From contig CAZOOZ010000001.1 in the NCBI GenBank assembly GCA_964581565.1, positions 310,001 through 374,000 of the forward strand: a stretch of DNA of 64,000 bases, read 5' to 3'. Of the stretch, positions 8,392 to 16,712 are shown piece after piece. The notes beneath the pieces were generated by a model, which was given only the letters and a program-made list of their open reading frames with translations, ran no database searches and was not told where the DNA came from. Position 1 is the stretch's first letter; every line of letters starts with the position of its first letter. The position numbers were made by a program, and so were the translations under genes. The stretch is from UBA1433 sp964581565. GTDB taxonomy: Bacteria > Bacillota > Clostridia > Eubacteriales > UBA1433.

Positions 8392-8524
8392 AGTTAAAAC
8401 ATAAAAGTTATATTTCAATCAATTATAACAGTCATTAAAAAAAAGTAAAGGGGTTTTTTCAAATAAATTTAATTTTATTTGAAATTATGGTATCATTATA
8501 TGAATTGAAATTCAAGAGGTACCT
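8392..8524. promoter_or_regulatory. Divergent control region asd / M20 amidohydrolase, with 11-bp inverted repeat
   Basis: This gap separates two divergent units. It contains a perfect inverted repeat TTTCAAATAAA / TTTATTTGAAA (8457-8467 and 8474-8484) placed 40 bases before the amidohydrolase start. It could be an operator for either unit. The sequence is AT-rich, so chance is not excluded, and no confident -35/-10 pair stands out. Confidence 0.4.
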
Positions 8525-9646
8525 ATGTTAGACGAACTTATAAGCATAAGAAGGCAACTGCATTTAATCCCGGAAGAAGGATACAGCGAATTTAAAACAC
8601 GTGATTATATATGTAAAAAACTGGATGAATACGGTATTTGCTACGAAGTCATTCTGTCAACGGCCGTGATTGCTTTTATTGATGTCAAAGCAAAAACATC
8701 GGTCGCCTTCAGAGCCGATATGGACGGGCTTTGTGTGGGAGAATGCACAAATGTGGATTTTCAAAGTGCGCATACGGGATACATGCACGCATGCGGACAC
8801 GACGGACATATGGCCGCATGCCTTGTAGCCGGCAAGATATTAAATGAAAATAAAGCTCGCCTCAAAGAAAATATACTTCTCATCTTTCAGCCGGCGGAAG
8901 AAGGGCCCGGGGGCGCAAAACAGATTATTGAGCAGGGAATCCTTAAAAAATATAACGTAAAAAGAATTTACGGCACCCACCTGTATCCGTCTATCGAGGA
9001 AGGCATCGTCGCCGTAAACAGCGGGTATTTTATGGCGCAGACGGGAGAATTTTATATTTCGATTGAGGGAAAAAGTTCTCATGCGGCAAGACCGCAGGAG
9101 GGCATCGATTCTCTGCTTGCTGCCTGCAGGCTGGTAACAGCGGTGGATGAGATCAAAAAACAACTCTTAAAAGAAGGTGAAAACACCGTTATCAGCATCG
9201 GCACGATATCGGGTGGTGAGCGGGTAAATGTCATTGCCGAGTGCACAAAGCTTTCAGGGACAATGCGTACCTATGATACGGCACTGCGCACACGCATAAA
9301 AAATATGATCAATGAAAGCGCGCAGCATATAGACAGTCAAACAGGGACAAAAACAACGATCAATTATATCGATTTGTATCCTGCGGTCTATAATGATGAT
9401 GAGTTGTATAAAGATTTTATAAAAAAAATACCGGATGCCGTTACAACGGAGCCCAGCATGCTTGCGGAAGACTTTGCCTACTACTTGCAGGAAGTGCCCG
9501 GGATATTTTTTTTCACAGGTACATATAACAAAGAAAAAGGATATACATATCCTCTGCATTCAAATAAATTTAATTTCGATGAAAAAGTGCTGCTCAAAAC
9601 AGTCGAGGTATATTTAAAAATGGCCGGGATAGATTGTACTGAGTAA
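8525..9646 (+). CDS. M20D-family amidohydrolase, probable N-acetyl-DAP deacetylase
   Basis: Zinc-dependent hydrolase of 373 residues: RRQLHLIPEEGYSEF at the N-terminus, FRADMDGL, the metal-ligand segment MHACGHDGHMA, FQPAEEGPGGA, and the dimerisation-domain GKSSHAARPQEG. The family includes IAA-amino acid hydrolases and the Bacillus N-acetyldiaminopimelate deacetylase. Assignment to DAP synthesis is an inference from its divergent position next to the lysine operon, whose DapH makes an N-acetylated intermediate that must later be deacetylated. The acetyl-DAP aminotransferase is not in the window. Otherwise it is a general N-acyl-amino acid deacylase. Confidence 0.8.
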   Translation: MLDELISIRRQLHLIPEEGYSEFKTRDYICKKLDEYGICYEVILSTAVIAFIDVKAKTSVAFRADMDGLCVGECTNVDFQSAHTGYMHACGHDGHMAACLVAGKILNENKARLKENILLIFQPAEEGPGGAKQIIEQGILKKYNVKRIYGTHLYPSIEEGIVAVNSGYFMAQTGEFYISIEGKSSHAARPQEGIDSLLAACRLVTAVDEIKKQLLKEGENTVISIGTISGGERVNVIAECTKLSGTMRTYDTALRTRIKNMINESAQHIDSQTGTKTTINYIDLYPAVYNDDELYKDFIKKIPDAVTTEPSMLAEDFAYYLQEVPGIFFFTGTYNKEKGYTYPLHSNKFNFDEKVLLKTVEVYLKMAGIDCTE

Positions 9647-9652
9647 TAAGGC

Positions 9653-11704
9653 TTACGGTTCATTTATTTTTCGTTCAAATAAAGAAATATTATTTATGGG
9701 TGCTTCACAGGTATTGTTTTCACAGATATAAAACGTTGTTTTTTCATTTTTAAGTCTATAGGAAGCGCTGAACTCCGCGAGTCTGTCAAGCTCGCTGCTG
9801 TTGTCTTTTTTGATGAGGACTGATAAATTGGGATGAAATTTCCTGTTTATGATTTTTTTGACTTGTCCGGCTTCTTCTTGTGATTTTACGACTGCGACGA
9901 CCTCTTTAGACGGATACATTTTTTTCATGAAGGCAATATTTGCGAAATTGAATCCGGCCGGGTATTCTTTGGCGCATGAAGCCATGAATGCTGCCTGCTT
10001 TGCGGCGGCGTTTTCAATCTCCATATTCCCCGTTAAAGTAGAGAGCTTCGCCAAAGCATATGCCATTACGGAGTTCGCGGAAGGAACAGCGCCGTCATAT
10101 GTTTCTTTAGGACGCGTTATAAGCGCTTCGCTGTTTTTTGCGGAAAGGAAATAACCGCCGTTTTCGTGATCCAAAAATTGGTCTTGTATTTTTTCATAGG
10201 TTTCAATAGCTTTTTTTAAATAGTATGCCTCGAAAGTTGCTTCATATAATTCTATTAAAGCGAAGAGATAATACGCATAGTCGTCTAAATGTCCCGGCCC
10301 GGATACTTTATTCTCACGCATGCTGGAATATAAGAAACCATTTTTTGCAGTTAAATTTGTTTCGATAATTTTTTGCGCGTTTGTTGCGATCATTAAATAT
10401 TTTTCTTGGGACAATATTTTATAAGCTTTTGTGAAAGCGGCAATCATCATGCAGTTCCACGATGTAATGATTTTATCATCCGTCATAAGCGGCATTCTGC
10501 CCTTGCGGTAAGCAAATACTTTCACGATCAATTCTTCAATAAGGTTATCACACGAATCATAAAGCCTGTTGTTTAACAGGTTTGGAATATTCAGATTTTC
10601 AAAATGACCTTGATATGTGATATTAAAATAGCTGCAAAAATATTCGCCCTCTTTTGCGCCGAGCAGATCAATAATTTCAGATTTGGAAAAAAGATAGTAG
10701 CTTCCTTCAATGCCGGCACTGTCCGCATCCTGGGCGCTGTAAAAAGCGCCTGCCTTATCGGTAAGCTCACGCAGTACATAATCCATAATTTTAAGGGCAA
10801 TGATCTTATATATGATTTTATGCGTGATAGAAAACAGATCCAAATAGCAAATCAGCAGTAACGCATTGTCATACAGCATTTTTTCAAAGTGGGGGACAAG
10901 CCATCTTGAATCGGTGGAGTAACGGCAAAATCCGAAACCGACGTGGTCAAAAATGCCTCCTCGATACATTTGCAGCAGTGTTTTCTCTGCCATTTTTAAG
11001 GCCCGCTGATCGTCTTTAAACTGGTGGTAATGGATCAAAAATAATATGTTTTGCGGAGAAGGAAACTTGGGCGCAGTGCCGAAACCGCCGTTTTTTTCAT
11101 CAAAGGTGGCCGCAAGCTGCATATAGGAGTGCTCAACAATTTCCTTTTCAACATTTTCTATTAAAACCGTATTTTGATTTTTTGGCTGAGAGTTTAATAG
11201 CTCGGTAATCTTACTGCCGGAATTGATGAGTTCTGTTTTATTGTTTTTCCATTTTTTTGAAATCATTTGAAGTAAATCAATAAGCCCCGTCATATTATAT
11301 TTGTTGTCTTTGGGAATATAGGTCGAGGCATAAAAAGGTTTTTGATCCGGGGTTAAAAAAATACTGAGCGGCCAGCCGCCTGAGCCGGTGAGCATTTGGC
11401 ATACACGCATATAAACGGCATCGATATCGGCTCGCTGCTCCCGGTCAACTTTTATGCATACGTAATCTTTATTAAAAACACGTGCTACTTCCTCGTTTTC
11501 AAAAGACTCTTTTTCCATGACATGACACCAGTGACAGGTGGAGTAGCCGATCGATAAAAAAACGGGTTTATCTTCATTTTTAGCCTTTTGAAAAGCTTCC
11601 TTACTCCAAGGATACCAGTCTACGGGGTTATAGGCATGCTGGAGCAGATAGGGCGAAGATTCGTGGATCAATTTGTTAGGCACTTTTTTTAGATCGGCAG
11701 GCAT
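9653..11704 (-). CDS. YyaL/SSP411-type thioredoxin-domain protein (DUF255)
   Basis: N-terminal DUF255 thioredoxin-like domain (residues 1-170) with C57xxC60 in SIGYSTCHWCHVMEKESF, followed by a long alpha/alpha-barrel region resembling N-acylglucosamine epimerases (residues about 200-620; FPSPQNILFLIHYH, PHFEKMLYDNALLL, DDKIITSWNCMMIAAF). This two-domain layout and length (683 aa) are standard for the YyaL/spermatogenesis-associated protein 20 family, whose biochemical function is unknown. Start at 11704 is preferred because AAGGAG sits 9 nt upstream. Convergent with the M20 gene, with only six bases between stops. Confidence 0.88.
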   Translation of the reverse strand: MPADLKKVPNKLIHESSPYLLQHAYNPVDWYPWSKEAFQKAKNEDKPVFLSIGYSTCHWCHVMEKESFENEEVARVFNKDYVCIKVDREQRADIDAVYMRVCQMLTGSGGWPLSIFLTPDQKPFYASTYIPKDNKYNMTGLIDLLQMISKKWKNNKTELINSGSKITELLNSQPKNQNTVLIENVEKEIVEHSYMQLAATFDEKNGGFGTAPKFPSPQNILFLIHYHQFKDDQRALKMAEKTLLQMYRGGIFDHVGFGFCRYSTDSRWLVPHFEKMLYDNALLLICYLDLFSITHKIIYKIIALKIMDYVLRELTDKAGAFYSAQDADSAGIEGSYYLFSKSEIIDLLGAKEGEYFCSYFNITYQGHFENLNIPNLLNNRLYDSCDNLIEELIVKVFAYRKGRMPLMTDDKIITSWNCMMIAAFTKAYKILSQEKYLMIATNAQKIIETNLTAKNGFLYSSMRENKVSGPGHLDDYAYYLFALIELYEATFEAYYLKKAIETYEKIQDQFLDHENGGYFLSAKNSEALITRPKETYDGAVPSANSVMAYALAKLSTLTGNMEIENAAAKQAAFMASCAKEYPAGFNFANIAFMKKMYPSKEVVAVVKSQEEAGQVKKIINRKFHPNLSVLIKKDNSSELDRLAEFSASYRLKNEKTTFYICENNTCEAPINNISLFERKINEP

Positions 11705-11754
11705 GGACACAAGCTCCTTATTTAAATATTTTTTCTTATTTTATCCATAAAAAT

Positions 11755-11783
11755 AAGAAGGATACTAGGAAAGTATCATTCTT
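11755..11783 (-). terminator. Terminator-like hairpin downstream of the MPE-NACHT gene
   Basis: Arms AAGAAGGATACT / AGTATCATTCTT (one mismatch) with a five-base loop; read on the minus strand it is followed by AUUUUUAUGG. It is about 110 nt after the stop of the large gene and is a relative of the hairpins at 16586 and 19703. Confidence 0.65.
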
Positions 11784-11894
11784 CATGTAAGGTCGCTTTG
11801 CAACCGTTATTTTCGGCTTTAACGAATTATTATATCGTTAATATGCACCAGACTGATTAGTCATAAACATAATACGAAGTTCAAAGATAATACG

Positions 11895-14800
11895 TTACTT
11901 ATCACTAACCATTGTAAGGATTTCTTTAACTTGAATTAATGAGAAGGGCGTGTCAAAAGCTCTTCGTCTACCGCGTTCGATTTCTTCTAATATGTAATTA
12001 ATATAACGTAATTCTTCTTCAGTTTGCTCAGCTTTTTTTCTCCTGAGCTCGATCGTCGCAAAGACAGCCTCTGGATTTTCATTACCACATTTAATTAATG
12101 CCTCAAGCAAGCTGCTTCTCAAAGATCTGAAATCTCTATCTTTAAAATCAGACTCTAATAACTCATCCAATAGCTGCCCAAGTAAAGGTAACAACTCAAT
12201 GTTGTGGATACTCTGGATTGCTTCAGTTGGATCGCCAGTATTAATTACCGCTTCTTCAGGTATGCCTCGTTTCTCGTGAACCATTTTTACATATGTCTCC
12301 AGAGCCATACGGCTGTTATATTTAAGGAGATATCCAAGAAGCTCCATCGTTGGATGCAATTTATATTGCATCTCCATAGCTGACTTTAATTTATCCTTGG
12401 GAACATCCTTGCACAATTCGGCGATATCAATCAAGAAATCGCCTTTAACATGTTGTACAACGTTATTGGCTATATATTCCCATCCAAACAATTCATACAG
12501 GTATTCCAGAGCAATACGCCTGAGGCAACTGCTTGTATTTATGTCGTTACATAATGCCAATGCTCGGGCAGCAACACATTGAATTCTGTGCACCTTACAA
12601 AACTCAAAATGATCTTGGAGGATTGCGCATTGTACTTTTTCCTCATTTATATTTTCAATAATACGCTCCTTTAAAGCCGTCGGAGAGAGACGCGCTTGCA
12701 AGAATTCGTATTTTGTGACTGTATTCTTTTCGTCGAAGCAAAAGGTCGGGAGTTCTGTAATATGCAACAAGCTTACAGTATTGAGTTGATAGTCCAGATG
12801 TTGAATTAGAAAAAGGACCACTACCAACATTAGAGGAACCGAAACATTCCCAGATTTATACTTTACAGCATTAACAAACAAATCATTCTGGATTTTTTCT
12901 TTAACAAGGCTTTCGAGTACTTGTTTCTGCGCTTTGCTGATGCTTATATTTGCGTTGTTCTGTAGAATCTTCTTTGCTTCCAAAAGAATGACATCACGCC
13001 ATACGACATGATCAAAGAAATCAATTGCGCGAGAAGAAGAATCAGCATACTGTTTTATTATTATTAGAAGACGCATTGCCGAAAATACCATATCGGATTG
13101 ATATCTCAATTCATAAATTTCGCCAACAGTAATTTCAGGATTACCGACTCTGGATATAAGCTCTAATAAAACCGTTTTTACTTTCTGTAGATCGAATAAC
13201 ATGTCGAAATAATCTTGTTGTTCACGCCACCGTTTAGCTTGATAATCCACTCGTTTGGGGTTTGGAAGCTCGATTTTGTCTTTCAATAGGATCATTTTAG
13301 CGTATTCGTCGAAGAGCTCCTCGTCCCAGACGTATTTACTTACAATCTTATGAAACAGCTTTCTATTTACAAGCTTATCATCCTGATAAGCTTGCGAAAT
13401 AAATGCAAGTGCCTGTGGGGTAAAATGCATAAGCTCCTGAAATATCCATATTTGTCCAGCTGGTTCATTTGCGCATTCAATTGCTGCACGCTTAACATTA
13501 TTAGTCGTTTCTAAAAATCGAGCGATGTCAGTCATTGCCCTATTATGGCCCAAGCTAGCTGCGTTTCTGAAGCAATGCATTATAACGTTATAAAAATCTT
13601 TTTCGCCTAGGTTGTGTAACTTTGTTGCACGTTCGCATATGAAAGAAAAAATGTCTTCTCCTCCGAAAAAATCTGTATAGTCTTCAACTGAAAACCATTC
13701 GAGCACCTGATATACACTTTTTGAGGTCAACATTTTTTTGAGACCCTCAATGAGTACAAAATTTTCATTGCCGATACGATTATCGTTACTATTAATACGA
13801 TATTTGATATATTGAATCCCGTCTAGGAAGAAGTTAACATATTCGTCTTGCTGTTCTGTTGCTATTAAGTATTCGTACATTCCAAGACGAATATAATCGA
13901 TATTACTATTACCAAATAGTTGATATAACTCCTGCGTTGCACATTCATTAAAAAGCTTTAACTGGCAGATTGAATACATCGCAAGGCGACAAATGTCCTT
14001 TCGTGTTTTTGGAAATAATCTACAGCAAACAAGCAAAACCTCACGAACTTCATTGCTCAAATGATATAAAGAAGGGAAATGGCGCAGTATCTGTAGGGCG
14101 TTATGTTGTGATACATAGTTAACTGGATTTTTTATTTTATCAAGAATAAATCGTAAAGATTCCACACTGCAAGAAAACCTCGCCAGTTCCACTTCATCAC
14201 ACAACTCATCGTTAAACCAGAGTTTCTTTTCCTCATATGTCTGGAATAACGCGCGAAGTATCTTATCCCGCATCTGGCTGTCTACACGATCAGGCTCGCA
14301 CTTAACAAGAGCATTTGGAGTGTTTTCCTCAAGCCAGCTCATGAGATCCCAATCAAGCTTCAGCCCTGTCAGATAACCAAGTGTGTTTACCCAGCTTGGT
14401 TTTATGCCACCTCCAGAGCTTATAATGTCCAGAACCTGCTCTTGCGGCAAGCGAGTTAAATACTTAGCTGTCAGATATTCACGGAAATTATTGTGAACAA
14501 ATCTCCAACCATCACCATCTTTCACTAGAATACCGCTATGCTTAGCTAGTTCTCTGTCCTTTGTGCTAAATAAATCTTGATACTCTTGCCTGTTATCTAA
14601 ATGATAATTTTGCATGAGTTGCATTGAGAGCGATATTTGTCCCAAAAGGGTATGCAGTTCTCTATATCTATCTTCGAGACTTATTGAAAACTTAATATCA
14701 TCTATATTGAACACGTCGTTCAACAGACAATCCATCAGATTCGCCTTTGGAGGCAGGCAATTATTCTTTATAAAAAACCCAATTACGCGCATGAGAAAAA

Positions 14801-16283
14801 ACGGATTATACATAAGCTCTTTAAGATTTTTAGCTCTTAGCTCTTCATAGAAACTAGGCACATCATTTATTTTTCCGACAAGATATGCTCTAACATCTTC
14901 ATCTGTTAGTTTGCATAAGTCATAGATGATAAAATTCGGTAGTGTTCGGGATTCGTTATTCGCTTCAGATTTGCAAAAGTTGCTTCGCGCAGATATTAAG
15001 ATTTTTGTCTCTAAATTCTCGTTGACAAATGTTTGAAGCTGTTTGACAAACCTTTTTTGCTCATCATTACTAAGTTCGTCATACCCATCAAAAATCAAGA
15101 AGCGACGGTGTGCAATCAGTTTTCTATAATCAGTAGGAAGCAACTCGGAGATTCCCTCTCCTGTATAATTTCCTAGCGAATAAAGGAAAGGAAAATATGC
15201 GGTGTTATAGAGTGCATACGCAAGGTATTCAAGCTCGGTCGTCTTCCCCTGACCAGCATCACTCAGAAGAAGTATTCTATCTTCCGTATTAAATGCGTCA
15301 AGAAGCGTTATTTTCTCTGATGATGGGAGCGCAGGTTTCAGCGGATCCTTCAAAGCAATAAGATGCGGAAAAACAGTTCGAGAGATACCATATTCGAGCG
15401 GTTTTTTATACTCTATTTTTCCAATTGTATCAGGATCTTCGAATGTTTTCGATTTTGGATAGAGTTGTTCGGGAGCATACCCACTCGTGCTGTCAGAAAC
15501 ATCAACATAACGTATGACATTCGCAACTTTGCCATCCCGAATATAACCAATATTAAACTGATTGAAAATGCCGGGCATGTCAGAGGTGTCTTTTCCCATG
15601 GAACCGCATCCAATTATGACCAACTCATCCTTTAAGCGGGAAGTCGAGGACTTATGTATATGTCCGTGGAAAACAAAGTTAATGCCAGCTTTTTTTAACT
15701 CGGTAATAACTTGCCACTCGTTTTCTATTGTATCATGACCATCGCAGGATGTTTGCAGAATGCCATGATGGAGAAACAGGATATTTTGCATCTCTTTTTT
15801 TATCTTGCACTTTATTACACTTGTATCCAGACGACCCGGTTCTTGGTGTTTTCTTGCAAGGTTTGAATCAGCGAAAATAAAATTAACATTGTCATATATC
15901 GCTGAATAGACGCTTCGATCTCCATAGTTACGTGGTTGTTGCTGATAATTCTTAATAAAGCGGTCAAATGCGCTGAAACTCTCGCTGTTGCCGTTCTCGC
16001 CAGCACCATTATCTGCCACTAAATCGTGATTGCCGGGTAGCAATTCAAAAACAACAATGTATTCTTTGAGTTCCTCTTTAATAAAGTCAAAGATTCTTTT
16101 AGCAATATCATATGAAGAGGGGTTTCCAGCTTCGACTATATCTCCTGTAAAGACAAATAGAACATCTTCTCGCGTTGGATGTTCTGCTCTTATTTTGCCG
16201 CATAACTTGCCAAATTTATCAATTGCTGTTTCAAAGGTCAGAGAGCCTCCAATGTGTAAATCTGAGATTTGATAAAAACGCAT
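11895..16283 (-). CDS. Calcineurin-like phosphoesterase fused to NACHT NTPase; candidate STAND defence protein
   Basis: A 1462-residue protein. Residues 1-260 are a metallophosphoesterase with all metal-ligand motifs: D8-x-H10, G47-D48, G84-N-H-D87, H173 in LHHG and G207-H-I-H210. Residues about 330-440 hold a NACHT-type P-loop NTPase: Walker A SDAGQGKTT (341-349, serine where the first glycine is usual), Walker B FLIFDGYDEL (395-404) with the NACHT D-G-x-D-E pattern, then KILISARSNF. From about residue 600 on the chain is helical and repeat-like without a family I recognise. The layout effector / STAND NTPase / helical sensor is that of bacterial antiphage sensors. RBS GAGGT; monocistronic, with long gaps both sides. 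Function is inferred. Confidence 0.82.
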   Translation of the reverse strand: MRFYQISDLHIGGSLTFETAIDKFGKLCGKIRAEHPTREDVLFVFTGDIVEAGNPSSYDIAKRIFDFIKEELKEYIVVFELLPGNHDLVADNGAGENGNSESFSAFDRFIKNYQQQPRNYGDRSVYSAIYDNVNFIFADSNLARKHQEPGRLDTSVIKCKIKKEMQNILFLHHGILQTSCDGHDTIENEWQVITELKKAGINFVFHGHIHKSSTSRLKDELVIIGCGSMGKDTSDMPGIFNQFNIGYIRDGKVANVIRYVDVSDSTSGYAPEQLYPKSKTFEDPDTIGKIEYKKPLEYGISRTVFPHLIALKDPLKPALPSSEKITLLDAFNTEDRILLLSDAGQGKTTELEYLAYALYNTAYFPFLYSLGNYTGEGISELLPTDYRKLIAHRRFLIFDGYDELSNDEQKRFVKQLQTFVNENLETKILISARSNFCKSEANNESRTLPNFIIYDLCKLTDEDVRAYLVGKINDVPSFYEELRAKNLKELMYNPFFLMRVIGFFIKNNCLPPKANLMDCLLNDVFNIDDIKFSISLEDRYRELHTLLGQISLSMQLMQNYHLDNRQEYQDLFSTKDRELAKHSGILVKDGDGWRFVHNNFREYLTAKYLTRLPQEQVLDIISSGGGIKPSWVNTLGYLTGLKLDWDLMSWLEENTPNALVKCEPDRVDSQMRDKILRALFQTYEEKKLWFNDELCDEVELARFSCSVESLRFILDKIKNPVNYVSQHNALQILRHFPSLYHLSNEVREVLLVCCRLFPKTRKDICRLAMYSICQLKLFNECATQELYQLFGNSNIDYIRLGMYEYLIATEQQDEYVNFFLDGIQYIKYRINSNDNRIGNENFVLIEGLKKMLTSKSVYQVLEWFSVEDYTDFFGGEDIFSFICERATKLHNLGEKDFYNVIMHCFRNAASLGHNRAMTDIARFLETTNNVKRAAIECANEPAGQIWIFQELMHFTPQALAFISQAYQDDKLVNRKLFHKIVSKYVWDEELFDEYAKMILLKDKIELPNPKRVDYQAKRWREQQDYFDMLFDLQKVKTVLLELISRVGNPEITVGEIYELRYQSDMVFSAMRLLIIIKQYADSSSRAIDFFDHVVWRDVILLEAKKILQNNANISISKAQKQVLESLVKEKIQNDLFVNAVKYKSGNVSVPLMLVVVLFLIQHLDYQLNTVSLLHITELPTFCFDEKNTVTKYEFLQARLSPTALKERIIENINEEKVQCAILQDHFEFCKVHRIQCVAARALALCNDINTSSCLRRIALEYLYELFGWEYIANNVVQHVKGDFLIDIAELCKDVPKDKLKSAMEMQYKLHPTMELLGYLLKYNSRMALETYVKMVHEKRGIPEEAVINTGDPTEAIQSIHNIELLPLLGQLLDELLESDFKDRDFRSLRSSLLEALIKCGNENPEAVFATIELRRKKAEQTEEELRYINYILEEIERGRRRAFDTPFSLIQVKEILTMVSDK

Positions 16284-16712
16284 TTTTTTACCTCGTTAGT
16301 CCATAAAATAATTAGAACCTCTGAAAAACAGCTTTTACGCCTGAGTATTAACTTATATTGCTATATATTTAAGTAGTTTATTTACGTGAATTTGCTGCTT
16401 TTAATATATTATTAATACGCTGTTAACTACTGAATGCGACATTAATATTTTATCATAATATTGTTGTTTATAAAATATATAATTCGAATTATATACATTA
16501 CTCCAAATTTAAATATCTCGAAGACCATAAATTATTTAAGGTTTACTTTAATTTCTATTGTTTCAGGATCTCTTCTTGCACAGAAGAAGGATACTATCTA
16601 AGTATCCTTCATGTTTTAGAATTTATTTTTCTTCTATTGTAATTTTAACTGTTCTGTAATCAGGAATATCCTATTGACTACAATTAAAAAATTCAATTAA
16701 GTATAGTTGGTT
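16284..16712. other. Gene-free AT-rich gap between MPE-NACHT and katG
   Basis: No credible open frame is present on either strand. It must hold the promoter of the minus-strand MPE-NACHT gene, but no strong -35/-10 pair is visible. The one clear structure is the hairpin 16586-16610. Confidence 0.6.
16586..16610 (-). terminator. GGATAC-type hairpin downstream of katG
   Basis: Perfect 10-bp stem GAAGGATACT / AGTATCCTTC with a five-base loop, about 100 nt after the katG stop. No U-run follows on the minus strand, so termination here is less certain than at the related copies. Confidence 0.5.

Noticed and set aside
11895..16283. Possible DNA-repair SbcD/Mre11 assignment for the large gene from its phosphoesterase motifs
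   Set aside because: There is no SbcC/Rad50 partner, and the P-loop that follows is NACHT-type (DGYDEL) with a helical C-terminus, so a STAND protein explains it better.
16586..16610. Hairpin as the transposon end of an element carrying MPE-NACHT
   Set aside because: No transposase, no target-site duplication and no second inverted copy; related hairpins elsewhere act as terminators, so only the weaker recombination idea is kept.
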